Origin: Ascarosepion bandense
Taxonomy: Eukaryota > Mollusca > Cephalopoda > Sepiida > Sepiidae
Direction: 5' to 3'
DNA: 64,000 nucleotides
NCBI GenBank assembly: GCA_037127315.1
Contig: JBBBDQ010000421.1
Coordinates: 3,206,501-3,270,500, forward strand
Part shown: positions 11,484-21,269 of the stretch, piece by piece
Numbering within the stretch: position 1 is the first letter of the stretch
Layout of the letters: every line of letters begins with the position of its first letter
Position numbers and translations under genes: made by a program
Notes under the pieces: model-generated
Database searches by the model: none
Told to the model about the DNA's origin: nothing
Seen by the model: the letters and a program-made list of their open reading frames with translations, nothing else

Positions 11484-11525
<42 letters not shown>
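11484..11525. repeat. TA microsatellite
   Basis: Uninterrupted TA run directly outside the left arm of the fold-back at 11526-11990. Confidence 0.95.
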
Positions 11526-11526
<1 letters not shown>

Positions 11527-11990
11527 TGTTAAATATAACATAACAGACAATGAATGTCTATTATGTTTAATCATGAGCCTTTCTAAACATCGTATTTTGT
11601 CTTTAATTTCAGGTGAAATTAAAGACGCAAATCATCATTAGAGAGGTTACAGAGAAGTTAACATAAATACATCCACCATCAAAGATTACAAATTTACAAC
11701 ATGCGTCTACTATTCGGTGACCGTTATCGTTGCATAGCAATGTTTTATGTCAACCCAAGATGAAATCATCTTTGACTGGGAATGTTTTTATGTTAACGTC
11801 CCTGTAACCTTTCTGAATATGGCTCATGTGAATCGAAAGCTTAGAACCAGCATAATAAAAAATATCCAAATGTTGGACAATGTTTGTCTTTATTTTCCCC
11901 TGAAGTTAAAGCCAAAATACGATGTTTAGAACGGCTTATGATTAAACATAATAGACATTCATTGTCTGTTATTTTTAACAGTATATGTTT
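11526..11990. repeat. fold-back of Penelope-type terminal segments
   Basis: The left arm (about 11526-11690) and right arm (about 11766-11990) are inverted copies. Both contain the segment spelling ACTGTTAAATATAAC, AACAGACAATGAATGTC and ATCGTATTTTG. The right arm has an extra internal part with GGCTCATGTGAATCGAAAGC, and a third, single arm sits at 33125-33316. The 'ggctcatgtgaatcgaaagcttagaacc' style, followed by AATAAAAAATA, resembles Penelope-like element termini. Inner palindrome: CTTTAATTTCAGGTGAAATT at about 11606. Confidence 0.65.
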
Positions 11991-12019
11991 AGAAATTATC
12001 TGCTGCCTCGATACACTAA

Positions 12020-12053
<34 letters not shown>

Positions 12054-12401
12054 CAAATAGTTTTATTCCGAAAAGTTTTATCTCATCAAAAGGAATAATC
12101 CTTCAAAGTTTGATCGTTTCAGATGTTAACTGATTCAGATCGACCAGAAGAATACAAAAGAAAAGTGGCAAGTTGTGTTAATAAATTCAAGGGGAGATAA
12201 TTCCACAGAGATTCATCTATCTCTGTAATTTTCCTTGAATCTTGTCATCCTCTGCGCAATCACAAAAGAGAAATTCAGCGATCGAACTTGTTAGGTTTTA
12301 TTTCAGTTGCATTTTTGCTTCCTAATTTGGGACTCAAATAAAGAATAACGTATAAATTATTGCATTCCTTGCTTCTTTGTAGTTGCTTCTTTTTTATTGC
12401 C
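11991..12401. other. AT-rich DNA with short microsatellite
   Basis: Holds CT and TA runs at about 12019-12053. An imperfect hairpin at 12185-12242 pairs ATTCAAGG and ACAGAGAT with their complements. No coding is recognised. Confidence 0.45.
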
Positions 12402-12690
12402 TATTTTTTTTTTTTTTTTTTTTTTTGGCGTGGGATCAGCTGATTGACTCGTGGCCCTTACGATTTCGAAACATTCTTCAGAGCTGCTGACTGATCAATC
12501 AACCTAAACTGACAAAGCAACTTCCCTTTTTGCCCTGAATGACTGATTGGTTAGAAGCCTAATCATGTATAAAACCAGGAACTGGAATAAAGACCTCCCA
12601 GTCGGAGGTTCAAGGTACTGAAATGCGCAAATTGCCACGTTGAAATATAGAACCGCTCTAACTAACAAAATGGGAAGCCGACCCAATCGA
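12402..12690 (-). mobile_element. poly(A)-tailed retroposon, probable SINE
   Basis: On the minus strand the unit begins near GGCTTCCCATTTTGTTAGTT, with an A-box-like TTAGTTAGAGCGG. It continues through CCTTGAACCTCCGACTGG and AATGTTTCGAAATCGTAAGG and ends in a long A run (T run 12402-12426 on the plus strand). The poly(A) tail and lack of coding suggest a LINE-mobilised short element. The tRNA origin of the head is a guess from the A-box-like segment. Confidence 0.55.
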
Positions 12691-12889
12691 TATTACATTG
12701 TATGCATAAAAACATAGCGGAAATTATATCTATTGTGTTGCTAAATAAAAACGTTTTATGTAATTAAACAAAGGTTAATTTTTAAATAATTAATTCTGTG
12801 TCCGGTAATAAAGCATGATTTACTTATCTGGTTGTTATGAATATTTGGCTGTTGTATACCCTGGACTTCTTGCGTTATTTTTTATCATT

Positions 12890-13175
12890 TCACCCTAAGC
12901 AAGGCAACAAAGCCACTAAGTCGCATGGGGGGAGCTACTGTGTGTGAAATAATATATAAAAAAGAAAAATGTTATTAAGAAGCCAGAACATTAAAAGGAC
13001 ATAAATAAAGAAGACAGAAAGTAACGATTGACATTGCATTTAAATTTTGAAGATCAACGTTGATTGGAGAGCAAGAAACTGAAAGATTTCCACAGGGGAG
13101 ATATGTAATAGAAGAAACTGTTAACATAGGAATTAAGGTTACATCTAACTATTTTAACTATAAAATGATTAGATC
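12890..13175 (-). pseudogene. Jockey/CR1-like LINE, 3' end fragment
   Basis: Reversed, the fragment ends with the family's 3' signature, here seen on the plus strand as TTTCACCCTAAGCAAGGC, GCCACTAAGT and GGGGGGAGCTAC. The part at 13070-13175 matches the coding end seen at 61150-61612, through 'gatttccacaggggaga', 'gaaactgttaacatagg' and 'ttacatctaactattttaac'. It is heavily diverged and encodes no intact frame. Confidence 0.6.
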
Positions 13176-13662
13176 TTTCAATTTAACTTAGTCACATAAA
13201 CAAAAATTTATAAAAAATATTTATAAAATCTCGAATATTGCATTAGGTTGTAGCACTTACAGATGTTAAATCTTTGGGTAATAAATATTGATAAAATTAA
13301 TTCAAATAGCTTGATTGTCGCTTTCGTTAACGCTTTACAATAATTTCCCTATCAGCTTTAGGGTAAGCCTTCTAACCACAAGACCGATTTCTGCTTTTAA
13401 TTTGTCAAGACTCCGAGCTTCACTAAGAAATTTTTCTTAAATATCGAGTTATTGTATCGTGTATACAAATTTAAACAGTATGTGAAGACCTGTTCTAGAT
13501 TCAAATGAGATCTCTATTCCAAAATATAAGGGTCTCTAAAACCAAAAATTAATTGTAGATGTTCCTGGAAATATTTTTATATATTCTGAAGAGTCAGACA
13601 CTGATTTGAACCCAACATATTTAAAAGTCAAAACAATCCGCAAACGTTTAACCAGGCCGAGT
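13176..13662. other. AT-rich DNA, no feature recognised
   Basis: I see no coding, SINE head or terminal repeat between the LINE fragment and the MITE. Confidence 0.45.
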
Positions 13663-13666
13663 TTAA

Positions 13667-13940
13667 CCCGAGAACACTAACCATGGGTATATAGTACCCA
13701 GCGCAAATGACGCCATTTTAATTAAAATTTCATTCAAATTTTCTGTATTTGATTTTCTTACCTAGATGCTTTTCAGTTCCTATTAATGCTAACACAAAGT
13801 ACACATTTTGAAGTGCCTGTATGTAAAATATTTCAAATAAAGATTTATACTTAATATTTTGTTTGATATTTTTAAAATCGGGTATGTTATACCCATGGGT
13901 AGTAGTGGTATAACTTTAATTTATGGTTAGTGTTCTAGGG
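13667..13940. mobile_element. piggyBac-type MITE, 274 bp
   Basis: Bounded by TTAA target duplications (13663-13666 and 13941-13944) and by terminal inverted repeats that match at 17 of 18 positions: CCCGAGAACACTAACCAT on the left and CCCTAGAACACTAACCAT on the right, reverse-complemented. TTAA duplication and CCC-starting ends are the hallmark of the piggyBac superfamily. There is no transposase frame. Inside lie further short palindromes built on TACCCATGGGTA-like sequence. Confidence 0.88.
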
Positions 13941-14149
13941 TTAATGATATTTTAAAGGATCTAAACTTGCAAAAAAAGCATCTTAAATTTTAACTTTAAG
14001 ACTTAAAGATAAAACTTTGCTTGCTTTAGATATACATTTCATTTTAAAGAAACGAAAACTTCTTAAATGTTGCAGAACAGAAGATAATTTAGTATATTGC
14101 TTCTACATACCTGGTTTGCTAAAGAAGATGAAAATGCTTGACGCTTGTT

Positions 14150-15057
14150 TTTAAACAGTCTGATGTTCAACTTGTAAACCGAGAATATTTTGAGAACCCT
14201 GGATACTACGCCAGGATTTGTTACCAGAGGCCACAATTTGAACAACATAAGGTATGCAGATGATATAATGCTGATTGCAGACACGGAAAGCAAACTACAA
14301 GACCTCCTACAGAAGGTAGCTGAGGAGAGTGACAAAAAAGGACTACATATAAATAGCAAGAAAACTGAATGCATGGTCATCAGCAAAAAGATCAGTCCAA
14401 AATGCCAAATACAGGTGAGGAATACTAAAATCAAGCAGGTACAAAAATTGAAATATCTGGGAAGTGTTCTAACAAAAGACGGAAAGTGCGACACAGAGAT
14501 CCGAAGGTTAATTGGCATGGTTGAAGGACGCGTTCCAGAAGCTGAGTAAAGTAATAAGACACAGGAAAATTTCACTAGAAACAAAGAAGGGAGTTCTAGA
14601 TTGCTTTGTGATGTCAGTTCTTCAATACGGCAGTGAATGCTGGACAATATTATCGAAGATGAAGGAAAAACTTGAAGCAGCAGAAATGTGGTTTTACAGA
14701 AGGATGCTGCGGATATCATGGACCGAATATGTGAGCAATGATGAGGTTTTGGAAATAATGCCAACGAAAAGAAAATTAATAGTGAGCATCAGGAAGAGAC
14801 AACTGAAGTTCCTGGGACATGCAATGAGGAAGGCGGGCTTGAAGAACCTGATACTGACAGGCCAGATAGAGAGAAAAAGTGACAGAGGAAGGCAGCGCAT
14901 AACATATTTGCAGGGCCTGATTAGGTGGATGACGGAACGGGGTTTGCGTGGAGTAACAGGAGGAAACATACTAAGAGCCTCCAGGGATGGGGAGACGTGG
15001 AAAGCCATGATCTCCTACGTCCTGAAAGGATAGGGCACATAGAAGAAGAAGTAGAAG
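14150..15057 (+). pseudogene. RTE-like LINE, reverse transcriptase 3' part
   Basis: The longest copy of this family here. From about 14166 the frame reads FNL, a stop, TENILRTLDTTPG, then NNIRYADDIMLIADT, the catalytic YADD of motif C. KKTECMVISK and KLKYLGSVL follow. A frameshift near 14515 passes to a frame running to the stop at 15033: SLETKKGVLDCFVMSVLQYG, SECWTI, AEMWFYRRMLRISW, KRQLKFLGHAMRK, DRGRQRITYL and a final KAMISYVLKG. It ends in a GAAGAA-rich tail. The apurinic endonuclease and the front of the reverse transcriptase are missing, as expected from 5' truncation during target-primed reverse transcription. Antisense open frames here are shadows. Confidence 0.92.
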
Positions 15058-15417
15058 AAAAGATGTCTTAAGTGTGTGTTGTTGTATAATGGCAATCCCT
15101 AAAGCTTGATATCAATTGTGTACACCATAAACTTATAAGAAAAGTATGAACATATAGAAAAGGTTTTAAATCTGATTAAATATAGAGAGCATGAGTGAAT
15201 CATATGCGTTGATTTAAAAATGGTTAATTTTCTGCTCAAACAACAAGGCTATACTAAATATACCCGCCTCCGTCGGTTATGAGACAACAGAGCCAAGAAG
15301 AAGATTATTTCAAACAAATCAGGCCAACATGAATATCATTTACTGTTGGAAAAAATGTGAGCAGAGATAAAATTATGTTTCTTTGTTTTCATATGAAACT
15401 CGGCTTTATTAAACAAC
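15058..15417. other. AT-rich DNA, no feature recognised
   Basis: Nothing identifiable between the RTE-like LINE and the next family A copy. Confidence 0.5.
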
Positions 15418-16122
15418 TAGCAGTATAGCCCGGCGTTGCTCGGGTGTAATGAAAGCTTTAAAACAAATCCATGGTCCTGGAGCTCAGACTCTTTTGATGT
15501 TGGCACGAAAGACTAAAAAGCATTAGTTGTTTCCAGTTAAAGCAAAGCCGTAGACTGAAAGAAAAATGAATGGATGTAAGTCAAATTTTGATTTCCTGGT
15601 ATCGATATCAAATAAGTTTTTTTACGTCGTAAACTGAATTTTGAAGTCTAAATAAGTCCTCCGAGTAAATGGTTTCATGGCTGAGACTAAGAACTACAAT
15701 TATGCCTACTTAGAGCCAAACCCGAAGCAAAAACTAAAATAAAAGGGCTGACAAAATACAGACATACAGGCAGATAAACAGACACACACAAAAACATCTT
15801 GCCTTTTACATATATATATATTATCGATTTTCTGCACTATTGTAAGAACTGCAACCTTCAAACTTCTGAATATCGTTTCTTATGTCTTTGTCTATGAGTG
15901 TATCAAATTTCATTAAAATCGGACCACTCCTTCTATAACCCAATTTTTTCGATTATCGATTTCCGGGGGTATCTCGACACAAAACTTAGCTAAGAACACT
16001 TGCAGACGCTTGTAGTACAACTGTGTAAATTTTCAAGAAAATCAGTTCAACAATTTCAGAATCTATAGGTAACGAACACACACACGCACACACACAGACA
16101 AAGTTCCATTTATAAATAAGAT
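15418..16122 (+). repeat. dispersed repeat family A, full copy
   Basis: Same order as the copy at 2125: CCCGGCGTTGCTCGGGTG start, a short TA array at about 15810-15820, ATTATCGATTTTCTGCAC, and an end in CACACACAGACAAAG and TTTATAAATAAG. Module 2 lacks the 'gatatttatc' segment by a small deletion. Confidence 0.87.
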
Positions 16123-16599
16123 ATGTAAAAGCTTTAGATAATGTACGGTGGGTGTTTAAAATACATAACCTTCAAAATTTTCAAGATCTGAAAAGCATCA
16201 AGGCGGGAATTTTCGACGGTTCTTAATTGAGAACATTAATTAAAGACGATAGCTTTTCTGATGTCATGAGTAAGACTCCGAAAAATGCTGGCTTCTCATT
16301 CGTGAACTTGGAACTTTTTAGGCTATTATAGGGCAGATAACTATGAAGAATTTTTTTAAAATTGTAAGTGAGTAACTACAAAGATTTGGAATGTTATTTC
16401 CAAGTATTTTAGGTGATGTAAGTGACCAACACGGGTAAAGATTCCACCACGTTGTCAAAATTATGGAGGAACGGTCCTAAGGCGGCTGGGATTCTCGCAT
16501 CAGTGCTGATTAATGCTGGTGTTTGAAAAGAGACCTGATATCAATAAATACGCTAGAAAGTCTTGTAAAAGAATTTTTTTTTTTAGCCACCATGAAAAA
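16123..16599. other. AT-rich DNA, no feature recognised
   Basis: No coding is recognised until the LINE fragment that starts near 16600. Confidence 0.4.
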
Positions 16600-17042
16600 T
16601 GCGTATATGTCGGCTTCTGCTCCGATGAACTTAGCTCACTGGTACCCCCTATATACGAATTTCCTCGAGCCACAAGATTAGCAACTAGGTCCTACCTTTT
16701 TACTGTGAAACCAATAAATTGTAAAACGCAGATTCTACTCCATCAGCTTCTTTTCTCGCACTTCCCGCCTGTGGAATTCTCTTCCGCATACTTGCTTTCC
16801 TGGCAGTTACAATCTCCAAGAATTTAAATGTAAAATCAATAGTCATCGCCTGTCTCACTAACTTACATCCTCTCTCTCATGCTTTTCTACATCCACCCCC
16901 CTCTCATCAGGAATCTCTTCCTTCTCCTACTCTTTTCCTGACACTCCCTGCAACCTCTTACTCCTCATAACATTCCTCTTATGTAACCCGCTGCACAACA
17001 GTGGCAGTAAAATGCCTTGCTTGGGACGACACGATTATAAAA
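16600..17042 (+). pseudogene. Jockey/CR1-like LINE, C-terminal end and 3' tail
   Basis: The plus strand encodes GFCSDELSSLVPPIYEFPRA and TRLATRSYLFTV, then shifted-frame segments equivalent to SRLWNSLP and FKCKINSHRLSH. These are the end of the reverse transcriptase protein of a non-LTR retrotransposon. It finishes with the family tail CCGCTGCACAACAGTGGCAG and TGCCTTGCTTGGGACGACAC followed by an A run. Frames change at least twice. The palm domain is absent, so this is a 5'-truncated insert. A second copy of the same region is split by the LTR element at 20053. Confidence 0.8.
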
Positions 17043-17508
17043 AAAAAAGTTTTTTTAAGTCATTTTTATTTTTATATTTAATGTCGTGTGAACTGCTTGT
17101 ATTCATTAAACTTGAAAATACTTTGAAACATGAATTTTTTTTAGTATTAATCTGAAAATCTAGAAAATGGCACATAGGCTGTTGACAACAATCAAGACCG
17201 GATAGAGTCAAGCCAAGAAGACATTCATATTCAGCGCACAAAAAAATATCTAGAATCAAAACATCAGATATCATTAAATGAAATACGTGCTCCTCCGTGG
17301 AATTCTTCATATAAAACAATTCCGTCAACATTCAGCAATATTGTTTTTTCATATACAGTCTGTCATATTCTATTATGCAAGTGAAAGGTTTCAATGAAGC
17401 TGGTATTTATTTTTTCTGCTATTGAGAGAACAGAATTATGGAAGAATGTTTTACTCCGTCTCTCGCTCATTGTATTCATAACATATTGTATTCATGAAGA
17501 AATATTTT
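17043..17508. other. AT-rich DNA, no feature recognised
   Basis: A 98-codon minus-strand frame at 17035-17331 has no recognisable motif or context. Confidence 0.4.
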
Positions 17509-17588
17509 GTCTCGACATCTGGCGGTGAGACAGTAGTAATTGATATGAGTCTCGACATCTGGCGGTGAGACAGTAGTAATTGATATGA
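17509..17588. repeat. exact 40-bp tandem duplication
   Basis: Two identical 40-bp units, 17509-17548 and 17549-17588, begin GTCTCGACATCTGGCGGTGA and end AATTGATATGA. The sequence just after (AAGATCTTTTCCAAAGGCAT, then AAGTGAATACAA) resembles a degraded minus-strand family B SINE. Confidence 0.95.
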
Positions 17589-17654
17589 GTCAAGATCTTT
17601 TCCAAAGGCATGAGTATAAAGTGAATACAACCAGCTTCACTTGAAATTAGGATG

Positions 17655-17885
17655 ATTTCGTTTTTTTGTTTACCAGCATATCTACCGCTTTAATGCCAAA
17701 ATCTAAATATTTTAACGCAATTTTAGGGCTTCAAAAGCAGATATTTTGTACATAATTATATACTTTCAGGCCAAACATATTTTTAAATATATATTTTATA
17801 TATTGTAAAATGTATTACTGGAAATTTTACTATAAAGATGTATTTCTATACTTTACTGCTGTATTGATTATCATTTTGCTATAAA
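17655..17885 (+). repeat. AT-rich direct repeat, copy 1
   Basis: Resembles 19125-19375 in the same orientation: TTTAATGCCAAAATCTAAAT versus TTTAATGCGAAAATCTAAAT, then TTTTA.CGCAATTTTA and later AAAATGTATT and TTTTACTAT. A shorter third match lies near 18870-18925. Nature unknown. Confidence 0.6.
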
Positions 17886-17897
17886 TATATATTTCAA

Positions 17898-18290
17898 CTA
17901 GCAGTATAGCCCGGCATTACTCAGGTGTAATGAAAGCTTTAAAACTAACCCATGGTTCCTGGAGCTCAGACTCTTTGGATGTTGGCATGAAGGACTAAAA
18001 AGCAATAGTTGTCTCCAGTTAAAGCGAAACCATATACTGAAAGAAAAATGAATGGATGTAAGTCAAATTTTGATTTCCTGGTATCGATATCAAATAAGTT
18101 TTTACGTCGCAAACCGAATTTTGAAGGTTAAATAAGTCCTCTGAGTAAATAGTATCATGGCTGAGACTAAGAACTACAATTATACCTACTTAGAGCCAAA
18201 CCCGAAGCAAAAACTAAAATAAAAGGGCTAAAAAAAAGAAAAAATACAGAGATACAGGCAGATAAACAGTCACACAAACATCTTGCCTTT

Positions 18291-18346
<56 letters not shown>

Positions 18347-18407
18347 CGATTTTTTGCACTATTGTAAGAACTGCAACCTTGAAACTTCTGAATATCGTTT
18401 GTTATGT
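17898..18407 (+). repeat. dispersed repeat family A, 3'-truncated copy
   Basis: Module 1 is complete from GCAGTATAGCCCGGCATTAC. A long TA array follows at 18294-18344, and then module 2 for only about 60 bases, ending near TATCGTTTGTTATGTCT. The 3' truncation is unusual for a LINE-type insertion and suggests a later deletion or breakage. Confidence 0.85.
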
Positions 18408-19124
18408 CTCAGAAATTAAGAGGTGGTTCCACGCTCTGATAACCTTCAATCTCTCAAACAGATGCCTTGCAGACGGATGTAGTTTATCATTGTACGATAA
18501 GCTGAAATTCTAATCAGATTTACTGATGTCTTTTTCCGTATTGGTAACCATTAAGCCACTACCTTTATTCATCACTATCTATCTGGTGAAGGCTGAAGAT
18601 CATGGCATGATGCTGAACAACTACTTTATCTTAGTCTGTCTTCACACATCTTAATGTTTCCCTATCTTTGATTCAAGACAAATAATTAAAAGAGAATAAA
18701 GTAGACAAAATGAACAACTCTTCTTCATTGTAAGCCAAGTTAATCGCAAGTCACGACGTCAGATGAAGTTATAGTTTCTTCTACCACGAAGGCTGAACAT
18801 ATTGATCCATCAGAATTCTTTTCACTTTCTACTGCCAATTCATCGAAATATGATTTGATTGAATTAATATGATTTTTTAACGGCATATCAACTCCTTATG
18901 AGTCATTTAATGCCAAAATTTAATTTTCATGGTGGGGGCTTGTTGTACTAGAATATATGTTATTCTGCTTTCACAGTAGATATACATGTTCATGTTGACA
19001 TAATTGCTGGAGGTGGTGATATGTGCGTTTTACGTTATAGTATTGTTGGTGTTATAATTTAGAAAACAGTTTTATTTAAGAAATAGCAGGATATTATTTG
19101 GATTAATATCATGACAGAGAGCTT
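18408..19124. other. AT-rich DNA, minor repeats only
   Basis: AAGAGGTGGTTCCACGCTCT near 18417 recurs as AAGAGGTGGTTCCATGCTCT near 19463. No coding is recognised. Confidence 0.4.
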
Positions 19125-19375
19125 TCATGTTGGTTGTTTGAATTTTGTTTGGCAGTATATAGGTTATTTAATGCGAAAATCTAAATGTTTTAAACACAAT
19201 TTTATAGCATCAACTAAATATTTTTTTATATTCAATTGTATGCCTCCAGTTGCAATAAAATGTATTTTTGGTAATTCAGCAAAATGTATTGCAGGTCATT
19301 TTGATGAAAAAAATTATTGTTAGTATTTTTACTATGAAAATGCATTTTTTAAAACTTTCATACTGTTTTGTTTAT
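19125..19375 (+). repeat. AT-rich direct repeat, copy 2
   Basis: Partner of 17655-17885, about 1.5 kb away in the same orientation. A 70-codon open frame here is not shared with copy 1. Confidence 0.6.
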
Positions 19376-19651
19376 GTTTGGGGGTTCACTATTTGCCCAT
19401 AGCTAGGACTCTAACAGGTGCTACCACTCCGGTACAAGGTGGACCTGGAAACAACAGCAACTAAGAGGTGGTTCCATGCTCTTAAAAAGCACTAACTACC
19501 TACACACCACCATTACACTTCTTATATTATTAAAACTATTTCTTCACAGTAGAGATAACTGGCAATATGGCATTGTGGAAAAATAACTTTAATTTCTACT
19601 TGCAACATTTTTGCCAAATTAAGATACAGATTAGGACTATTTTAATCATTT

Positions 19652-20052
19652 TAACACAGAGAGGGCAATAAAGCCAGTAAGATGCAAAGTTCAATGTGGA
19701 CGAAAGAATATAACAAATAGAAAAACTTTATTTAGAAAACAATAAAAGAACGGGAATTGAGACACCAATGAAAAGGTGTTTATAACAATGATTACAATTA
19801 TATTCAAATCTTGAAGATTAAAGTTAAATGGAAAGCAAGATGCCAGAAAAGAATTCCACAAGTGAAAAGTGTGAGAAAAATTAAACTGTTAGTATAGAAC
19901 GTACGCTTACATCAAGCAATTTCAACTGTAAAAGGATAAGACCTAATTGCCAGTCTAGTACTATGCTTAAATTTGTAAAATCTATGTACTTCCGAGGAAT
20001 GCTCATAAGAACAATTACCAATTACAATATTTGTAGAAAAGGTCTGAGAAAG
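19652..20052 (-). pseudogene. Jockey/CR1-like LINE, 3' part of split copy
   Basis: The minus strand carries HSTRLAIRSYPFTVEIA and, before it, SSEVHRFYKFK, which align with the protein end at 16600-17042. It continues to the family tail near 19652 (AGGGCAATAAAGCC and AGTAAGATGC on the plus strand). The preceding codons of the same LINE are on the far side of the LTR element, at 22763. Together they form one old LINE copy split by a younger insertion. Confidence 0.78.
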
Positions 20053-20332
20053 TGTTGTAACCTTGTTTAAGGACGTCACAAATAAAAACAGTAACACGGG
20101 ATTAGTGTAAACAATTGTATTAATAAAATAACGGGTAAAGGTACAATATGACAGCTTGTTTGTCTAGCTGACGAGTAAGTGGTGTTGGATATCAAAGTCG
20201 CTGTTCGGTACGTCACACTACGGGTGTCTGACTCATACCTGACTGGGGCTCTCCGGGTAACTACTAGTCATATGGTATTTGAGCAGGTTGAGTTACTCCA
20301 TTACTATGTTAATGGGTAGGTTCGCAACAACA
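20053..20332 (-). repeat. 3' LTR
   Basis: Starts (plus strand) TGTTGTAACCTTGTTTAAGG and ends TTCGCAACAACA. Matches the other LTR over its length, including ACACGGGATTAGTGTAAAC and GTGTTGGATATCAAAGTC. On the minus strand it is preceded by GCGAGTGGG, a plausible but weak polypurine tract. Confidence 0.88.
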
Positions 20333-20385
20333 CCCACTCGCAAGCTGTTACTCCAAAGGAGTATCAGTATTTCTTTCGTTTAGGA

Positions 20386-20830
20386 TTAACCATGAGCGGA
20401 TCTGTAAATTTCCTCTTCCTTCCAGATCGACGTGGCTTTGACGTAGTTTGAGGGGGGTTCAATATCAAAAGTGTCGTAGACGGTTTCTGTGGCCTCTACA
20501 TCTTCGTGAGGTCTATCATTTTGGTCCTCAGGCAGACGTTTGCGTATCTGATCTAGGTGTCTCTTATGTACAAATTTGGGTCCCTGGATTATATAGATCA
20601 TGTTGCCGATTCTTTCCTTAATTCCTCCCAGTTCCCAAAAAAGAAACATTATTTTTGTAGCCTTTGATTAGGTTTCGGAGGTTATGCCTTTTTTAAAGCC
20701 CTTTTCAAAGTATCTACAAATCTCTCCGTTTGTTCGTTAGATCTCGTTTTGACATAGAATATAGTCAGTGGGCCGCCCCCACCGTCTATGTTTGACAGAA
20801 TACTGATACTCTCGAATCTGTCTAATTCCT
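20386..20830 (-). pseudogene. pol remnant: RT start joined to integrase end
   Basis: Reading the minus strand from about 20830: EKINQELDRFESISILSN and GPLTIFYVK match the first segment of a Gypsy-type reverse transcriptase. Next comes RSNEQTERFVDTLKRALKKA, the end of an integrase core, whose Glu in the N-x-x-x-E-R motif is the last catalytic acid. From 20649, ERIGNMIYIIQGPKF and HKRHLDQIRKRLPED form the integrase C-terminal region. Protease, most of the reverse transcriptase, RNase H and most of integrase are deleted. A stop and frameshift separate the last two parts. Confidence 0.78.
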
Positions 20831-20842
20831 GATTAATCTTCT

Positions 20843-21265
20843 CTAGAGACCCAAAATTAGTGCATGACGTCTAATTTCTGAGTCTCTACCTGACATAAGA
20901 CCTTGTGCAAATATTAAGCATTTGAAATTTTCTGTACTGAGTTCTGATAACCGAAATTTATCGCAGTGTTTATTAACCACCGCTGCGTAAGTAGAGAAAT
21001 CTTCCTCGTCATTTTTTACAAGGTTTAGACATTTCCACCTTTTGTCGAATTGGGAAGTTTTTGAACTGAAAAGTTCGGTAAGGAGTTTGACCGTGTCAGT
21101 AAATGTTAGCTCAGAAGTTTTCTTCGGGAGGGTAAAATATTTGCTGTACGATTTGAAATTTTTGTTGTTTCTTTTTGGAGCTTTTGCGTATTTTTTTTTT
21201 TTTTTTTTTTGCTGTTCCATTTGTAGCTTTAAAAATTGAGTAAACATTTCCTTTAACCCTTCCAT
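20843..21265 (-). pseudogene. gag-like capsid protein, truncated
   Basis: A 140-codon frame. A Lys-rich segment at residues 20-26 comes from an A run. Residues about 50-130 (TELFSSKTSQFDKRWKCLN, DEEDFSTYAAVVNKHCDKF, LSTENFKCLIFAQGL) resemble the capsid region of Gypsy-type Gag proteins. The usual nucleocapsid zinc knuckle is missing because the frame runs into the pol deletion. The ATG at 21263-21265 is the first in frame. Confidence 0.78.
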
Positions 21266-21269
21266 TTTT

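Noticed and set aside
14063..14764. 233-codon minus-strand frame, the longest antisense frame
   Set aside because: It is the shadow of the RTE-like reverse transcriptase encoded on the plus strand. Its sequence matches no family, while the plus strand shows YADD and YLGS motifs.
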